64,000 bases of DNA from Crossiella sp. SN42 (GCF_023897065.1 NZ_JAMHIV010000015.1:124001-188000); one strand, 5' to 3'; positions 22,221 through 31,009 are shown, counted from the first letter of the stretch. Translations and numbers: made by a program. The notes: generated by a model from the sequence alone, not told the origin.

Positions 22221-24377
22221 TCAATCCGCTGTTTGCCGTCCGGTCGCGCCGACCGGGGGCGCGCCGGCGTCGGGGGCCAGCGGCACGAACCCGCCGGTCT
22301 CCGGGTCCACAATGGACAGTTGAGCTCGGCCGATGTCGAAGAACAGCCCGATGACCTGCAACCGGCCCTCGGCGATCGCGGTCCGCACCATGGGCAGCCG
22401 GGCCAGCGCCTCGGCCTGCACCGCGACGTTGACCCTGGCCAGCCGGTCCACCTCCGCGCCGTCGCCCTGGCCAGCCGGGTGCCCGGCGCGGAAGGCGTGC
22501 AGGCTGGGCAGTCCGGCGCGCAGCCAGCGGCCGAGCGAGTCGTCCTGCTCGGCGCGGCCGGAGAGCAGGCTGGTCATGCCGGCGCAGGCGGAGTGGCCGC
22601 AGACCATCAGCGTGGGCACCCGCAGCACCTCTACCGCGACGTGCACCGAGGCCTCGATGCCGTCGTCCCCGGCGGGCACCAGGTTGCCCACGTTGCGCAC
22701 GGTGAACAGGTCGCCGGGCCCGCTTGAGGTGATCATGTTGGGCACGATCCGGGAGTCCGCGCAGGTCAGGAACAGCCCGTGCGGGCGCTGCAACAGGGCG
22801 AGCTGCTCGAACACCGGGCGCAGCAGCGGGGCGGAGTACCGATGGTACTCGGCCACGCCGGTGACCAGCGGGGAGGACGCGCGCTGGCTGGGCACCTCGG
22901 CCTGCCAGTCCGACCAGGGCGCGAACCAGCGCGGCAGCACCGGTTTCCGGCCGCCGCCGACCTCCTCCACGGTGACCGTGCCGCCGCGGTCCTCGTGCTG
23001 GCGCTGCCAGGAGGACAGGTGCTCGTAGGCGGCGTGGTCCAGGTAGTCCGCACGCAGTTCTATGTCCACAGTGGACTCATCGGGCACCTGGGCGAGCACC
23101 CGGGCCAACCGGGGCAGGGACAGGAAGCTCAGCGTCCCGGCCACCGTCACCCGCCAGTGCCCCGGCGCGGTCTCGGTGGCCCGCACCTTGGCCCAGACCA
23201 CCCGGCGCAGCACCAGCACCACCGAGATGGCCAGCCCGATCAGCACGCCCCGCAACAGGTCCAGGAACACCACGCCGACCACGGTGGCCAGGTAGGCGGC
23301 GGCCTCCCCGTGCCGCCAGGCCGCGCGCACGTCCCGCAACCGCACCAGTTGCAGCCCGATGAAGACCAGCAGCCCGGCCAGCGCGGCCATCGGGATCCGC
23401 TCGATCGTCCCGGCCAGCACCAGCGTGAACAGCAGCACCCAGAGGCTGTGCAGGATGGCCGAGGCCCTGGTGCGGGCCCCGGCGGCGACGTTGGTGGAGG
23501 CGCGCACGATCACTCCGGTGACCGGCAGCCCGCCGAGCAGGCCGGAGGCGGTGTTGGCCACGCCCTGGCCGACCAGCTCGCGGTCCAGGTTGCTGCGGGT
23601 GCCGCCGAGCTTGTCCACCGCCACCGCGGAGAGCAGGCTTTCCACGCTGGCGATGACCGCCAGGGTGAACACGGCGAGCGCCACCGCGCCCCACTCCCCG
23701 CCGGGCAGTTTGGGCAGGTGCAGCGAGGCCAGCACGGAGTCCGGCAGGTCCACCCGGACCAGCTGTAACCCGGCGGTCTCGGCCAGCACGGTCGCGCCGA
23801 CCACCGCGACCAGCGGCCCCGGCACCTTGCGCACCGCCGCGGGCAGGAACCCCCACAGCAGCAGCACACCCAGCACCAGCAGGCCGATCAGCGCGGCCGG
23901 TCCGTGGATGTCGATCAGCTGGCCGGGCAGTTCGAGCAGGTTGGTCAGCGCGCTGGTGCCCGGCTGCCCGCCGAGCAGCACGTGCAGCTGGCCGAGCACG
24001 ATGACCACGCCGATCCCGGCCAGCATCCCGTGCACCACCGCGGGCGAGATGGCCAGCGCCGCCCTGGCCACCCGGCACAGCCCGAGCACCAGCTGCACCA
24101 GCCCGGCCGCCACGGTGATCGCGCAGGTGACCGCCCAGCCGAACTGGTCGACGAACCCGGCCACCACCACGGTCAGCCCGGCGGCGGGTCCGCTGACCAG
24201 CAGCGGCGAGCCGCCGAAGGCCGCGGCCAGGATGCCGCCCACCACCGCGGCGACCAGTCCGGCCACGATCGGCGCGCCGGAGGCCACCGCGATGCCCAGC
24301 GACAACGGCACCGCGACCAGGAAGACCACCAGCGAGGCGGCCAGGTCGTGCCGCAGGTCCTGTCGCAACCAGCGCAT
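22221..24377 (-). CDS. SulP-family anion transporter fused to beta-carbonic anhydrase
   Basis: A 718-aa membrane protein. Residues 1-430 are a SulP/SLC26 transporter (about 11-12 helices), followed by a short STAS-like region (about 430-500). From about residue 510 a beta-class carbonic anhydrase domain carries the zinc ligands CADSR and CGHSACAG. Such fusions are thought to move bicarbonate and interconvert it with CO2 at the membrane. An AGGGGGAA ribosome-binding site precedes ATG 24377. The gene is transcribed towards the pseudoprotease gene, 88 bases away. Confidence 0.92.
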   Translation of the reverse strand: MRWLRQDLRHDLAASLVVFLVAVPLSLGIAVASGAPIVAGLVAAVVGGILAAAFGGSPLLVSGPAAGLTVVVAGFVDQFGWAVTCAITVAAGLVQLVLGLCRVARAALAISPAVVHGMLAGIGVVIVLGQLHVLLGGQPGTSALTNLLELPGQLIDIHGPAALIGLLVLGVLLLWGFLPAAVRKVPGPLVAVVGATVLAETAGLQLVRVDLPDSVLASLHLPKLPGGEWGAVALAVFTLAVIASVESLLSAVAVDKLGGTRSNLDRELVGQGVANTASGLLGGLPVTGVIVRASTNVAAGARTRASAILHSLWVLLFTLVLAGTIERIPMAALAGLLVFIGLQLVRLRDVRAAWRHGEAAAYLATVVGVVFLDLLRGVLIGLAISVVLVLRRVVWAKVRATETAPGHWRVTVAGTLSFLSLPRLARVLAQVPDESTVDIELRADYLDHAAYEHLSSWQRQHEDRGGTVTVEEVGGGRKPVLPRWFAPWSDWQAEVPSQRASSPLVTGVAEYHRYSAPLLRPVFEQLALLQRPHGLFLTCADSRIVPNMITSSGPGDLFTVRNVGNLVPAGDDGIEASVHVAVEVLRVPTLMVCGHSACAGMTSLLSGRAEQDDSLGRWLRAGLPSLHAFRAGHPAGQGDGAEVDRLARVNVAVQAEALARLPMVRTAIAEGRLQVIGLFFDIGRAQLSIVDPETGGFVPLAPDAGAPPVGATGRQTAD

Positions 24378-24732
24378 GTGGTTCCCCCTTTCCTACCAAC
24401 ACTATGGACCAATTGTCCGATTAGTCGGAACAGGGCGCGATGGCACCACTACGCAGGGCAAGGGCGGGCGGCCCAGCTTCACTCGATCGACAAGTGGCAG
24501 GCGGGAACTCTGGCCGGGTTGGCCGGTTCGTGCGCGTGCGTGGCCCGGCGGCGCGGGCGGGCGGGGGTGGCGGCGGGCGCAGGAGTTCACCCGCATCGGT
24601 GACCCCGGGCGGGGGTGGCGGCCGTGGATAGCTGGGCGGCTGACGGCAGCCGGGGTGGCCGGGCGGGGGTGGCGGCCGGAATGGCCGGGCGGCTGACGGC
24701 GGCCGAAATGGCCGGGCGGGAGCGGCGGCCGG
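24378..24732. other. 355-base spacer between SulP-CA and cobM
   Basis: The first 60 bases form the SulP-CA leader and promoter, with short inverted repeats near 24409-24431 (GGAC/GTCC and CCGA/TCGG). The rest is extremely G-rich on the plus strand and ends in the tandem repeat described separately. I see no gene in it. Confidence 0.6.
24607..24732 (+). repeat. Tandem GC-rich repeat, 53-54-bp unit
   Basis: Two nearly identical units, 24607-24660 and 24661-24713, each begin GGGCGGGGGTGGCGGCC and contain GGGCGGCTGACGGC. A third, partial unit starts at 24714 and runs to the cobM stop codon. There is no coding signal in it. Confidence 0.75.
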
Positions 24733-25482
24733 TCAGTCCGTGCTGCGGCAGCGGTCCGCGGAGTACAGGTGGCTGTCCGGGAAGGAGGACGCGGTCAGCA
24801 CCTCGCCGACCACGATCACCGCGGTCCGCTTGACCCCGGCCGCGTGCACCGCCCCGGCGATGTCCCGCAGCGTGCCGCGCAGCACCAGCTCATCGGCCCT
24901 GCTGGCCCGCGCCACCACCGCGACCGGGCAGTCCGGCCCGTAGTTCGGCAGCAGCTCGGCCACCACCTCGTCGATCCGCTGCACGGCCAGGTGCAGCACC
25001 ATCGTCGCCCGGCTCCGGCCCAGCGTGGCCAGGTCCTCCCCCGGCGGCATCGGGGTGGCGCGCGCGGAGGTGCGGGTGAGCACCACGGTCTGGCCGACGC
25101 CCGGCACGGTCAGCTCCCGGCCCAGCGCGGCGGCGGCCGCGGCGAAGGCGGGCACGCCGGGGACCACGTCGTAGGGCACCCCGGCGGCGTCCAGGCGGCG
25201 CATCTGCTCGGCCATCGCGCTGTACACCGAGGGATCGCCGGAGTGCAGCCGGGCCACGTCGAAACCGTTGGCGTGCGCGGAGACCAGCTCCTCGGTGATC
25301 TGGTCCAGGTCCAGGTTCGCGGTGTCCACCAGCCGCGCGCCGGGCGGGCAGGAGGCCAGGAGCTCTTGCGGCACAAGGGATCCGGCGTACAGGCAGACCG
25401 GCGAGGCGGCGATCACCCGCTGGCCGCGCACGGTGATCAGGTCGGCCGCGCCCGGCCCGGCCCCGATGAAGTGAACCGTCAC
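24733..25482 (-). CDS. cobM: Precorrin-4 C11-methyltransferase CobM
   Basis: SAM-dependent methylation of precorrin-4 at C11, giving precorrin-5. 249 aa. It starts VTVHFIGAGPGAADLITVRG, has LHSGDPSVYSAMAEQMRRL (SAM-binding GDPS loop) and YDVVPGVPAFAAAAAAL, all typical of CobM/CbiF. The GTG start overlaps the cobL stop by four bases (GTGA), with GGAGGAAC upstream. It is the last gene of def-cobL-cobM, about 9 kb from the rest of the cob cluster. Confidence 0.95.
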   Translation of the reverse strand: MTVHFIGAGPGAADLITVRGQRVIAASPVCLYAGSLVPQELLASCPPGARLVDTANLDLDQITEELVSAHANGFDVARLHSGDPSVYSAMAEQMRRLDAAGVPYDVVPGVPAFAAAAAALGRELTVPGVGQTVVLTRTSARATPMPPGEDLATLGRSRATMVLHLAVQRIDEVVAELLPNYGPDCPVAVVARASRADELVLRGTLRDIAGAVHAAGVKRTAVIVVGEVLTASSFPDSHLYSADRCRSTD

Positions 25483-26696
25483 CGTTCCTCCTTCGTCGCC
25501 ACCCAGGTGGTCACCGGCAGCATCGGTCGCATCGCGGTGAACCCGCCGACCGGCGCGGCCCGGCTGATCGCCACCCGCAGCAGGTCCCCGCCAAGTCGGG
25601 CATGCCATTGCGCCACCAGGGACTCCGACTCCACGGTCACCGCGTTGACCACCAGCCGTCCGCCGGGCAACAGGCTCTGCCAGCACTTCTCGATCACGCC
25701 GGGCCCGGTCGCGCCACCGCCGACGAACACCGCCGACGGCGCTTCCAGACCGTCCAAAGCGGACGGTGCCTCGCCTAAGACAACCTCGATCCCCGGCACG
25801 CCAAGGGCATAGGCGTTGCGGGTGATCCGCTCCGCGCGCTCCGGCTCGCGTTCCACCGCGACCGCCCGGCAGCTGGGATGGGTGCGCGACCACTCGATGG
25901 CCACGCTGCCCGCCCCGGCGCCGACGTCCCAGAGCAGCTGGCCGGGCACCGGGGCCAGCCGGGACAGGGTGAGCGCGCGCACCTCGCGTTTGGTCAGCTG
26001 GCCGTCGTGGTCGAAGGCGGAGTCGGGCAGGCCGGGCACGGTGGGCAGCAGCGGGGTGCCGGGATCGGCCACGCAGTCCACCGCGATCACGTTCAGCGCG
26101 GCGGTGCGCGGCAGCGACCACTCGCCCGCGGTGCCGCTGACCAGTCGTTCGTCCTTGCCGCCCAGGCGTTCCAGCACGGTCAGCCTGCTCGGGCCGTAGC
26201 CGCGCACGGTGAGCAGCGCGGCCACCTCGGCCGGGGTGCCGCCGCCCGCGCTGAGCACCAGCACCCGCCGTCCCGGCTGCACGAACGGGTGCAGCAGCTC
26301 CACCGGCCGCCCGACCGCGCTGACCACGTCCACCGCCTCCATCGGCCAGCCCAGCCGGGCGCAGGCCAGCGAGATCGAGGAGGCGTGCGGCAGCACCCGC
26401 AGCCGCTGTGGGCCGAGCAACCTGGCCAGGGTGGAGCCGACGCCGAAGAACATCGGGTCGCCGCTGGCCAGCACGCAGATCCGCCGGCCGCGGTGGCGTT
26501 CCAGCAGGCCGGGCAGGGCGGGCAGCATGGGCGAGGGCCAGGCCACGCGTTCGGCGGTGACCTTGTCGGGCACCAGGTCGAGCTGGCGGGAGCTGCCCAG
26601 CAGCACCTGCGCGGCGCGCACTTCCAGCTGGGCGGGCTGGGCGAGGCCGGGCCAGCCGTCCGCGCCGATGCCCACCACGGTGACGGGCTCGGTCAT
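25479..26696 (-). CDS. cobL: Precorrin-6Y C5,15-methyltransferase (decarboxylating) CobL
   Basis: Methylates C5 and C15 and decarboxylates the C12 acetate side chain, giving precorrin-8X. 405 aa with both domains: an N-terminal corrin methyltransferase (VVGIGADGWPGL, LASGDPMFFGVGSTLARLLG) and a C-terminal class I methyltransferase with LWDVGAGAGSVAIEW. Its ATG overlaps the def stop (ATGA), and its stop overlaps the cobM start. Confidence 0.95.
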   Translation of the reverse strand: MTEPVTVVGIGADGWPGLAQPAQLEVRAAQVLLGSSRQLDLVPDKVTAERVAWPSPMLPALPGLLERHRGRRICVLASGDPMFFGVGSTLARLLGPQRLRVLPHASSISLACARLGWPMEAVDVVSAVGRPVELLHPFVQPGRRVLVLSAGGGTPAEVAALLTVRGYGPSRLTVLERLGGKDERLVSGTAGEWSLPRTAALNVIAVDCVADPGTPLLPTVPGLPDSAFDHDGQLTKREVRALTLSRLAPVPGQLLWDVGAGAGSVAIEWSRTHPSCRAVAVEREPERAERITRNAYALGVPGIEVVLGEAPSALDGLEAPSAVFVGGGATGPGVIEKCWQSLLPGGRLVVNAVTVESESLVAQWHARLGGDLLRVAISRAAPVGGFTAMRPMLPVTTWVATKEER

Positions 26697-27211
26697 CAGC
26701 GCAGTCCGGCCTCGGTCAGGATCTGCTTGCGCTGCTTGGCAGGCAGCCGGTCCACGTAGAGCAGGCCGTCGAGGTGGTCCACCTCGTGCTGGAGGCAGCG
26801 GGCGGCGATCCCGTTGGTGCGCACGGTGACCGGGTTGCCCTCGGCGTCGAAGCCGCTGACCTCGGCGTGCTCGGACCGGGCCAGCTCGGCGTGCTGGCCG
26901 GGCACGGACAGGCAGCCCTCGTCGAACAGGGTCAGCTCGCGCGGGGCGGGCGGCAGCGTGAGCACCGGGTTGACCAGGGTCGCGACCACCGGGTTGCCGT
27001 CGGCGTCGGGGCAGTCCATGACGAAGACGCGGGCGTCCACGCCGATCTGGTTGGCGGCCAGGCCGACCCCCTCGGCGGCGTACATGGCGGCGAACATGTC
27101 CGCGACCAGGGCGCGCAGATCGTCATCGAAGCTGGTCACCGGGGCGCAGGACCGGTGCAGCACCGGGTCTCCGTAGTACACGATCGGCCGCGCGGTTCCG
27201 GTGGAGCTCAT
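26696..27211 (-). CDS. def: Peptide deformylase
   Basis: Removes the N-formyl group from nascent proteins. 171 aa, with all three metal-site motifs: GVGLAANQIG, EGCLSVPG (Cys ligand) and QHEVDHLDG (two His ligands and catalytic Glu). ATG 27211 is preferred over 27220. It heads a def-cobL-cobM operon with ATGA coupling, an odd partner for B12 genes. It may be a second copy beside a housekeeping def elsewhere, which this window cannot show. The palindromic element at 27266 lies in its upstream region. Confidence 0.95.
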   Translation of the reverse strand: MSSTGTARPIVYYGDPVLHRSCAPVTSFDDDLRALVADMFAAMYAAEGVGLAANQIGVDARVFVMDCPDADGNPVVATLVNPVLTLPPAPRELTLFDEGCLSVPGQHAELARSEHAEVSGFDAEGNPVTVRTNGIAARCLQHEVDHLDGLLYVDRLPAKQRKQILTEAGLR

Positions 27212-27265
27212 GGTCAGCATCGTAAGGTGGTCGCTTCGCCGGGTTTTCTCCGGCCCGGGGCCGGG

Positions 27266-27433
27266 CTAGTGTCCTGAGCTGGCCGTTCGGTGGCGGTATC
27301 GGCGGTCCAGCTTTCCGCTGGGCGTGCCGAGGGGAAGCCCTCGTACCGGGTTGTACGTGGGCTTTCCCGCGGTGCGGTCAGCGGGAAGCTGGGCCGTCGA
27401 GACCGCTGGCGAACGGCCAGCTCAGGACACTAG
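27266..27433. mobile_element. MITE-like 168-bp palindromic element
   Basis: The two halves (27266-27349 and 27350-27433) are inverted copies of each other. The outermost 24 bases match perfectly, from CTAGTGTCCTGAGC inward, and similarity continues to the centre with scattered mismatches. The ends read CTAG...CTAG, compatible with TA-target insertion as in IS630/Tc1-type elements (inference). It has no coding capacity. It lies between divergent def and the cyclophilin gene and ends ten bases before the latter's ATG, so it probably changes that gene's 5' leader. The whole unit could fold into one long hairpin. Confidence 0.72.
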
Positions 27434-27443
27434 GTTGACCGCT

Positions 27444-28112
27444 ATGAGAAAACGCTGGTCAGTTGGTGTTGTGGTGGCCGCGATGCTGGCCGCGCTGCCG
27501 GTCGGCGCGGCTCAGGCGGCGCCGGAGCCCGTCTCCGGGGGCTCGGTTCGCTGCACCTTCACCCCCACCCCGGAGGACCCGGCGGCCAAGCCGGTCCGCC
27601 CGCCCCGGTCGAAGGCGAAGGCCAGGGGCACGGTCACGGTGACCATCTCCACCAACCACGGCAAGATCGTGATGGAGCTGGACCGGGCGAACGCGCCCTG
27701 CGCGGTGCACAACTTCCTCTCCCTCACCCGGCAGCGGTTTTATCACAAGACCCAGTGCTGGCGGCTGACCAACTCCACCCGCCTCGGTGTGCTGCAGTGC
27801 GGCGACATCTGGGCGGCGGAGAAGGGCGGTCCCGGCTACAAGTTCGACGACGAGGTCACCGGCAAGGAGACCTATCCGCGCGGCACGGTGGCGATGGGCA
27901 ACTTCGGGCCGAACACCAACGGCAGCCAGTTCTTCATCGTGCACAGCTTCGCCAACATCAAGCCCGCCTACACCGTGCTTGGCAAGGTGACCAGGGGCAT
28001 GGCGGTGCTGGACAAGATCGTGGCCGGCGGCATCATCCCCGGTCCGAGCAACCCGTTGGACGGCCTGCCCAAGCTCCCGGTGCACATCCAGCGCGTGCGC
28101 TACGGGCACTGA
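27444..28112 (+). CDS. Secreted cyclophilin-type peptidyl-prolyl isomerase
   Basis: About 222 aa with a Sec signal peptide (MRKRWSVGVVVAAMLAALPVGAAQA) and a short Pro/Lys-rich linker. The cyclophilin domain shows NHGKIVMELDRANAPCAVHNFLSL, QCGDIWAAEKGGPGYKFDDE and MGNFGPNTNGSQFFIVHS. It should act on exported proteins outside the membrane. The arginine of the family FRVIxGF motif is not obvious (here LGVLQCGD), so catalytic strength is uncertain. The element at 27266-27433 abuts its leader. A perfect hairpin terminator follows. Confidence 0.88.
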   Translation: MRKRWSVGVVVAAMLAALPVGAAQAAPEPVSGGSVRCTFTPTPEDPAAKPVRPPRSKAKARGTVTVTISTNHGKIVMELDRANAPCAVHNFLSLTRQRFYHKTQCWRLTNSTRLGVLQCGDIWAAEKGGPGYKFDDEVTGKETYPRGTVAMGNFGPNTNGSQFFIVHSFANIKPAYTVLGKVTRGMAVLDKIVAGGIIPGPSNPLDGLPKLPVHIQRVRYGH

Positions 28113-28117
28113 GCACC

Positions 28118-28156
28118 GGCCGCGGAACCCGTTGCCCCACACCGGGTTCCGCGGCC
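28118..28156. terminator. Bidirectional hairpin terminator
   Basis: A perfect 14-bp inverted repeat (GGCCGCGGAACCCG at 28118-28131 with its complement at 28143-28156) lies between the convergent cyclophilin and SDR genes. It has no T-tract. It can end transcription from both sides. Confidence 0.75.
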
Positions 28157-28166
28157 ATCCCGGTGG

Positions 28167-28952
28167 TCAGTCCACCTGGCGGATGCTGCCGCCGTCGATC
28201 CGGAACTCCGCGCCGACCACCCACTCGGCCTGGTCGGAGGCCAGGTAGGCGACCGCGTTGGCGATGTCCTCCGGGGTGCCGACCCGGCCCGCCGGGATAC
28301 CGCCGACCAGCTCGACGATCTGCGCCTTGCCGTCCACGCCCTGGGTGTCCTGGATGTGCTGGGCGAAGGTCTGCACCGCCTCGGTCCAGATCATGCCGGG
28401 AGCGATCCGGTTGACCCGCACCCCGCGCGGCGCGACCTCGGTGGCCAGCGCCTTGCTGTAGGCGTTGAGGGCGGCCTTGGCCGCGCCGTAGTGCGTCAGC
28501 GGGGGCTGGACCAGCTGCGCGGCGATCGAGCTGATGTGGATGATCGAGCCGCTGCCACGCTCCAGCATGCCGGGCAGCAGCGCCCGGTCCAGCCGCACCG
28601 CGGACATCAGGTTGAGCTGGTAGGCGTCCTCCCAGAGCTGGTCGGACAGCTCGGGGATGGTGCCGGTGCCAAGTTCGGCCCCGCCGGCGTTGTCCACGAC
28701 CACGTCCACCCCGCCGAGGTGGGCCAGCGCGGCCTCGGCCAGCGCGGTCACGCCGGACTCGGTGGCCAGGTCGGCCTTGACGAAGTGCACGTTCGCCGGC
28801 AGCGACTCGGGCGCGGAGCGCGCCGCCACCACCACCGAGGCGCCTGCCCCGGCCAGTCGCGCGGTGATCGCCGCGCCGATTCCCTTGGTGCCACCGGTGA
28901 CGACGACCCGCTTGCCCGCCAGGCCGTCCGAGCTCGCAACGTTATTGACCAT
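28167..28952 (-). CDS. SDR-family oxidoreductase
   Basis: A 261-aa classical short-chain dehydrogenase/reductase. It has the cofactor motif TGGTKGIG, the structural NAGG, the active site Ser (HISSIAAQ) and a YGAAK motif, and ends with the family tail FRIDGGS. TGGTKGIG followed by AAR suggests NADP(H). Substrate unknown. ATG 28952 is preferred; an in-frame ATG at 28970 lies inside the palindrome at 28954-28979. It is divergent from the XdhC-like gene. Confidence 0.87.
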   Translation of the reverse strand: MVNNVASSDGLAGKRVVVTGGTKGIGAAITARLAGAGASVVVAARSAPESLPANVHFVKADLATESGVTALAEAALAHLGGVDVVVDNAGGAELGTGTIPELSDQLWEDAYQLNLMSAVRLDRALLPGMLERGSGSIIHISSIAAQLVQPPLTHYGAAKAALNAYSKALATEVAPRGVRVNRIAPGMIWTEAVQTFAQHIQDTQGVDGKAQIVELVGGIPAGRVGTPEDIANAVAYLASDQAEWVVGAEFRIDGGSIRQVD

Positions 28953-28953
28953 A

Positions 28954-28979
28954 CGGTCCACAATGCCCATTCTGGACCG
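28954..28979. promoter_or_regulatory. 26-bp palindromic operator candidate between SDR and XdhC-like genes
   Basis: CGGTCCACAATG, a CC centre, then CATTCTGGACCG form 12-base arms with one mismatch. The size and symmetry suit a TetR- or MarR-type dimer site (inference). It touches the SDR start and lies 47 bases before the divergent gene at 29027, so one repressor could control both. No regulator gene is next to it. Confidence 0.5.
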
Positions 28980-29026
28980 CCTAGTCAAATACAACTTCTT
29001 GACCGCCCGCGGCGCACAATGGGCCG

Positions 29027-30130
29027 ATGCGCGAACTGATCGCCCCACTGCTCGCCTGGTACCGCGAGGGACAGCCGTTCGCGCTGGCGACGGTGGTGCG
29101 GACCTGGCACTCGGCGCCGCGGCAGCCCGGCGCGGCGATGGCGGTGTCCGCGGCGGGTGAGGCGCTGGGCAGCGTGTCCGGCGGCTGCGTGGAGGGCGCG
29201 GTGTACGAGCTGGCCCAGCAGGTGCTGCGGACCGGCGTGCCGGAGCTGGCCACCTACGGGGTCAGCGATGACGACGCGTTCGCGGTCGGCCTGACCTGCG
29301 GCGGCACCCTCCAGGTCTTCGTGCAGCCGGTAACGCCCGAGCACTTCCCGGAGTTCCCGGCCATCGGCGAGTCCATCCGGTCGAGCGAACCGGTCGCGGT
29401 GGCCACGTTGCTCGACGGCGCGGCCAACCCGGGCGCGCACCTGCGGGTGACCCCGGCGGAGACTGTCGGCGCGCTGGGTTCGGCCCGGCTGAACGAGGCG
29501 GTCCGGGACCACGCCCTGGGCATGCTCGCCTTGGGCAGCACCGGTTTCCTGCACATCGGCGCGGACGGCGAGCAGCGCGGCGACGAGCTGTCGATCTTCG
29601 TGGAGTCCTTCGCGCCGCCGCCCCGGATGCTGGTCTTCGGCGCCATCGACTTCGCCGGCGCGGTGGCCCGCATCGGCAAGTTCCTCGGCTACCACGTGAC
29701 CGTCTGCGACGCCCGCCCGGTCTTCGCCACCAAGCGGCGCTTTCCGGAGGCCGACGAGCTGGTGGTGATGTGGCCGCACCAGTACCTGGCCCGGACCGAG
29801 GTGGACGAGCGCACGGTGATCTGCGTGCTCACCCACGACCCCAAGTTCGACGTGCCGCTGCTGGAGCTGGCGCTGCGCACCAAGGCCGCCTACATCGGCG
29901 CGATGGGCAGCCGCCGCACCCACCAAGATCGGCTGAACCGGTTGCGGGAGCTGGGTTTGACCGAACCGGAGCTGGCCAGGCTGTCCTCCCCGATCGGGCT
30001 GGACCTGGGCGCGCGCACGCCGGAGGAGACGGCGGTGTCCATCGCGGCCGAGATCGTGTCGCTGAACTGGGGCGGATCGGGCCGCCGCCTGGCCGAGACG
30101 GACAACCCGATCCACCACCCGCGCGGCTGA
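29027..30130 (+). CDS. XdhC/CoxI-family protein
   Basis: A 367-aa cytosolic protein with the N-terminal XdhC-CoxI domain (APRQPGAAMAVSAAGEALGSVSGGCVEGAV) and the C-terminal Rossmann-like domain (MLVFGAIDFAGAVARIGKFLGYHVTVCDARPVFA, later YIGAMGSRRTHQDRL). Relatives mature molybdenum cofactor for xanthine dehydrogenase or CO dehydrogenase. No molybdoenzyme gene is in the window, so its client is unknown. It ends four bases from the convergent aldo/keto reductase gene. Confidence 0.88.
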   Translation: MRELIAPLLAWYREGQPFALATVVRTWHSAPRQPGAAMAVSAAGEALGSVSGGCVEGAVYELAQQVLRTGVPELATYGVSDDDAFAVGLTCGGTLQVFVQPVTPEHFPEFPAIGESIRSSEPVAVATLLDGAANPGAHLRVTPAETVGALGSARLNEAVRDHALGMLALGSTGFLHIGADGEQRGDELSIFVESFAPPPRMLVFGAIDFAGAVARIGKFLGYHVTVCDARPVFATKRRFPEADELVVMWPHQYLARTEVDERTVICVLTHDPKFDVPLLELALRTKAAYIGAMGSRRTHQDRLNRLRELGLTEPELARLSSPIGLDLGARTPEETAVSIAAEIVSLNWGGSGRRLAETDNPIHHPRG

Positions 30131-30134
30131 GCGC

Positions 30135-30992
30135 TCAGTCCCGGATCGCGTCCAGCGCCGCGAACTGCTTGTCGCTGAGCTCGACCGTGGCCGCGCCCAG
30201 GTTGTCCTCCAGGTGCGAGACCGTCTTCGTGCCGGGGATCGGCAGCATCACCGGCGACCGCTTGAGCAGCCAGGCCAGCGCCACCTGCGCCGGGGTCGCG
30301 CCGAGCTCCGCGGCCACCGCGGCGACCGGGCTGTCCGGTTTGGTCAGGTCGCCGGTGGCGATCGGGAACCACGGGATGAAGGCGATGTTCTCCTTCTCCG
30401 CGTGGTCGAGCAGCTCCTCGCTGCCCCGGTCGATGAGGTTGTACCGGTTCTGCACGCTGACGATCGGCGTGATCTGCCGCGCCTGCTCCAACTCGGCCAC
30501 GCTCACCTCGGACAGCCCGATGTGCTTGACCTTGCCCGCCTCCCGCAGCTCCACGAACGCGCCCAGCTGGTCGGCCAGCGGCACGGCCGGGTCGATGCGG
30601 TGCAGCTGGATCAGGTCGATGTGGTCCAGGCGCAGGTGCCGCAGGCTCAGCTCGACCTGCTGGGTCAGGTACTCGGGACGGCCGCACACGGTCCACTGAC
30701 CAGGCCCCTGCCGGGTGAATCCGGCCTTCGTGGCGATGATCAAATCTTCCCGGTACGGGTGCAGGGCCTCGGCGATCAGCAGCTCGCTGACCAGCGGCCC
30801 GTAGGAGTCGGCGGTGTCGATGAAGGTGACGCCCAGTTCGACCGCCCGGCGCAGCACGGCCAGCGCACCAGCCCGGTCCGTCGGCCAGTCCCACACGCCG
30901 GGGCCGGTGATCTGCATGGCGCCGTAGCCGAGCCTGCCGATCGGCAGGTCGCCGCCCAGGTCGAACCGGCCGCCGAGGAAGTTCTCTGTCAC
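30135..30992 (-). CDS. Aldo/keto reductase
   Basis: About 285 aa, TIM-barrel NADPH-dependent oxidoreductase. It shows GVTFIDTADSYGP (catalytic Asp and Tyr), IIATKAGF (Lys), and LIQLHRIDP (His). The C-terminal cofactor-binding part reads PIPGTKTVSHLEDNLGA. Substrate unknown. GTG 30992 is chosen because GGGAG lies nine bases upstream and the family N-terminus follows; the frame is open further to 31073. Confidence 0.88.
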   Translation of the reverse strand: MTENFLGGRFDLGGDLPIGRLGYGAMQITGPGVWDWPTDRAGALAVLRRAVELGVTFIDTADSYGPLVSELLIAEALHPYREDLIIATKAGFTRQGPGQWTVCGRPEYLTQQVELSLRHLRLDHIDLIQLHRIDPAVPLADQLGAFVELREAGKVKHIGLSEVSVAELEQARQITPIVSVQNRYNLIDRGSEELLDHAEKENIAFIPWFPIATGDLTKPDSPVAAVAAELGATPAQVALAWLLKRSPVMLPIPGTKTVSHLEDNLGAATVELSDKQFAALDAIRD

Positions 30993-31009
30993 TGCTGCGA
31001 TCTCCCGCT

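Noticed and set aside
24607-24732. Integrated attachment site or origin
   Set aside because: The repeats lack any tRNA end, DnaA-box-like sequence or integrase neighbour; they are simple GC-rich tandem units.
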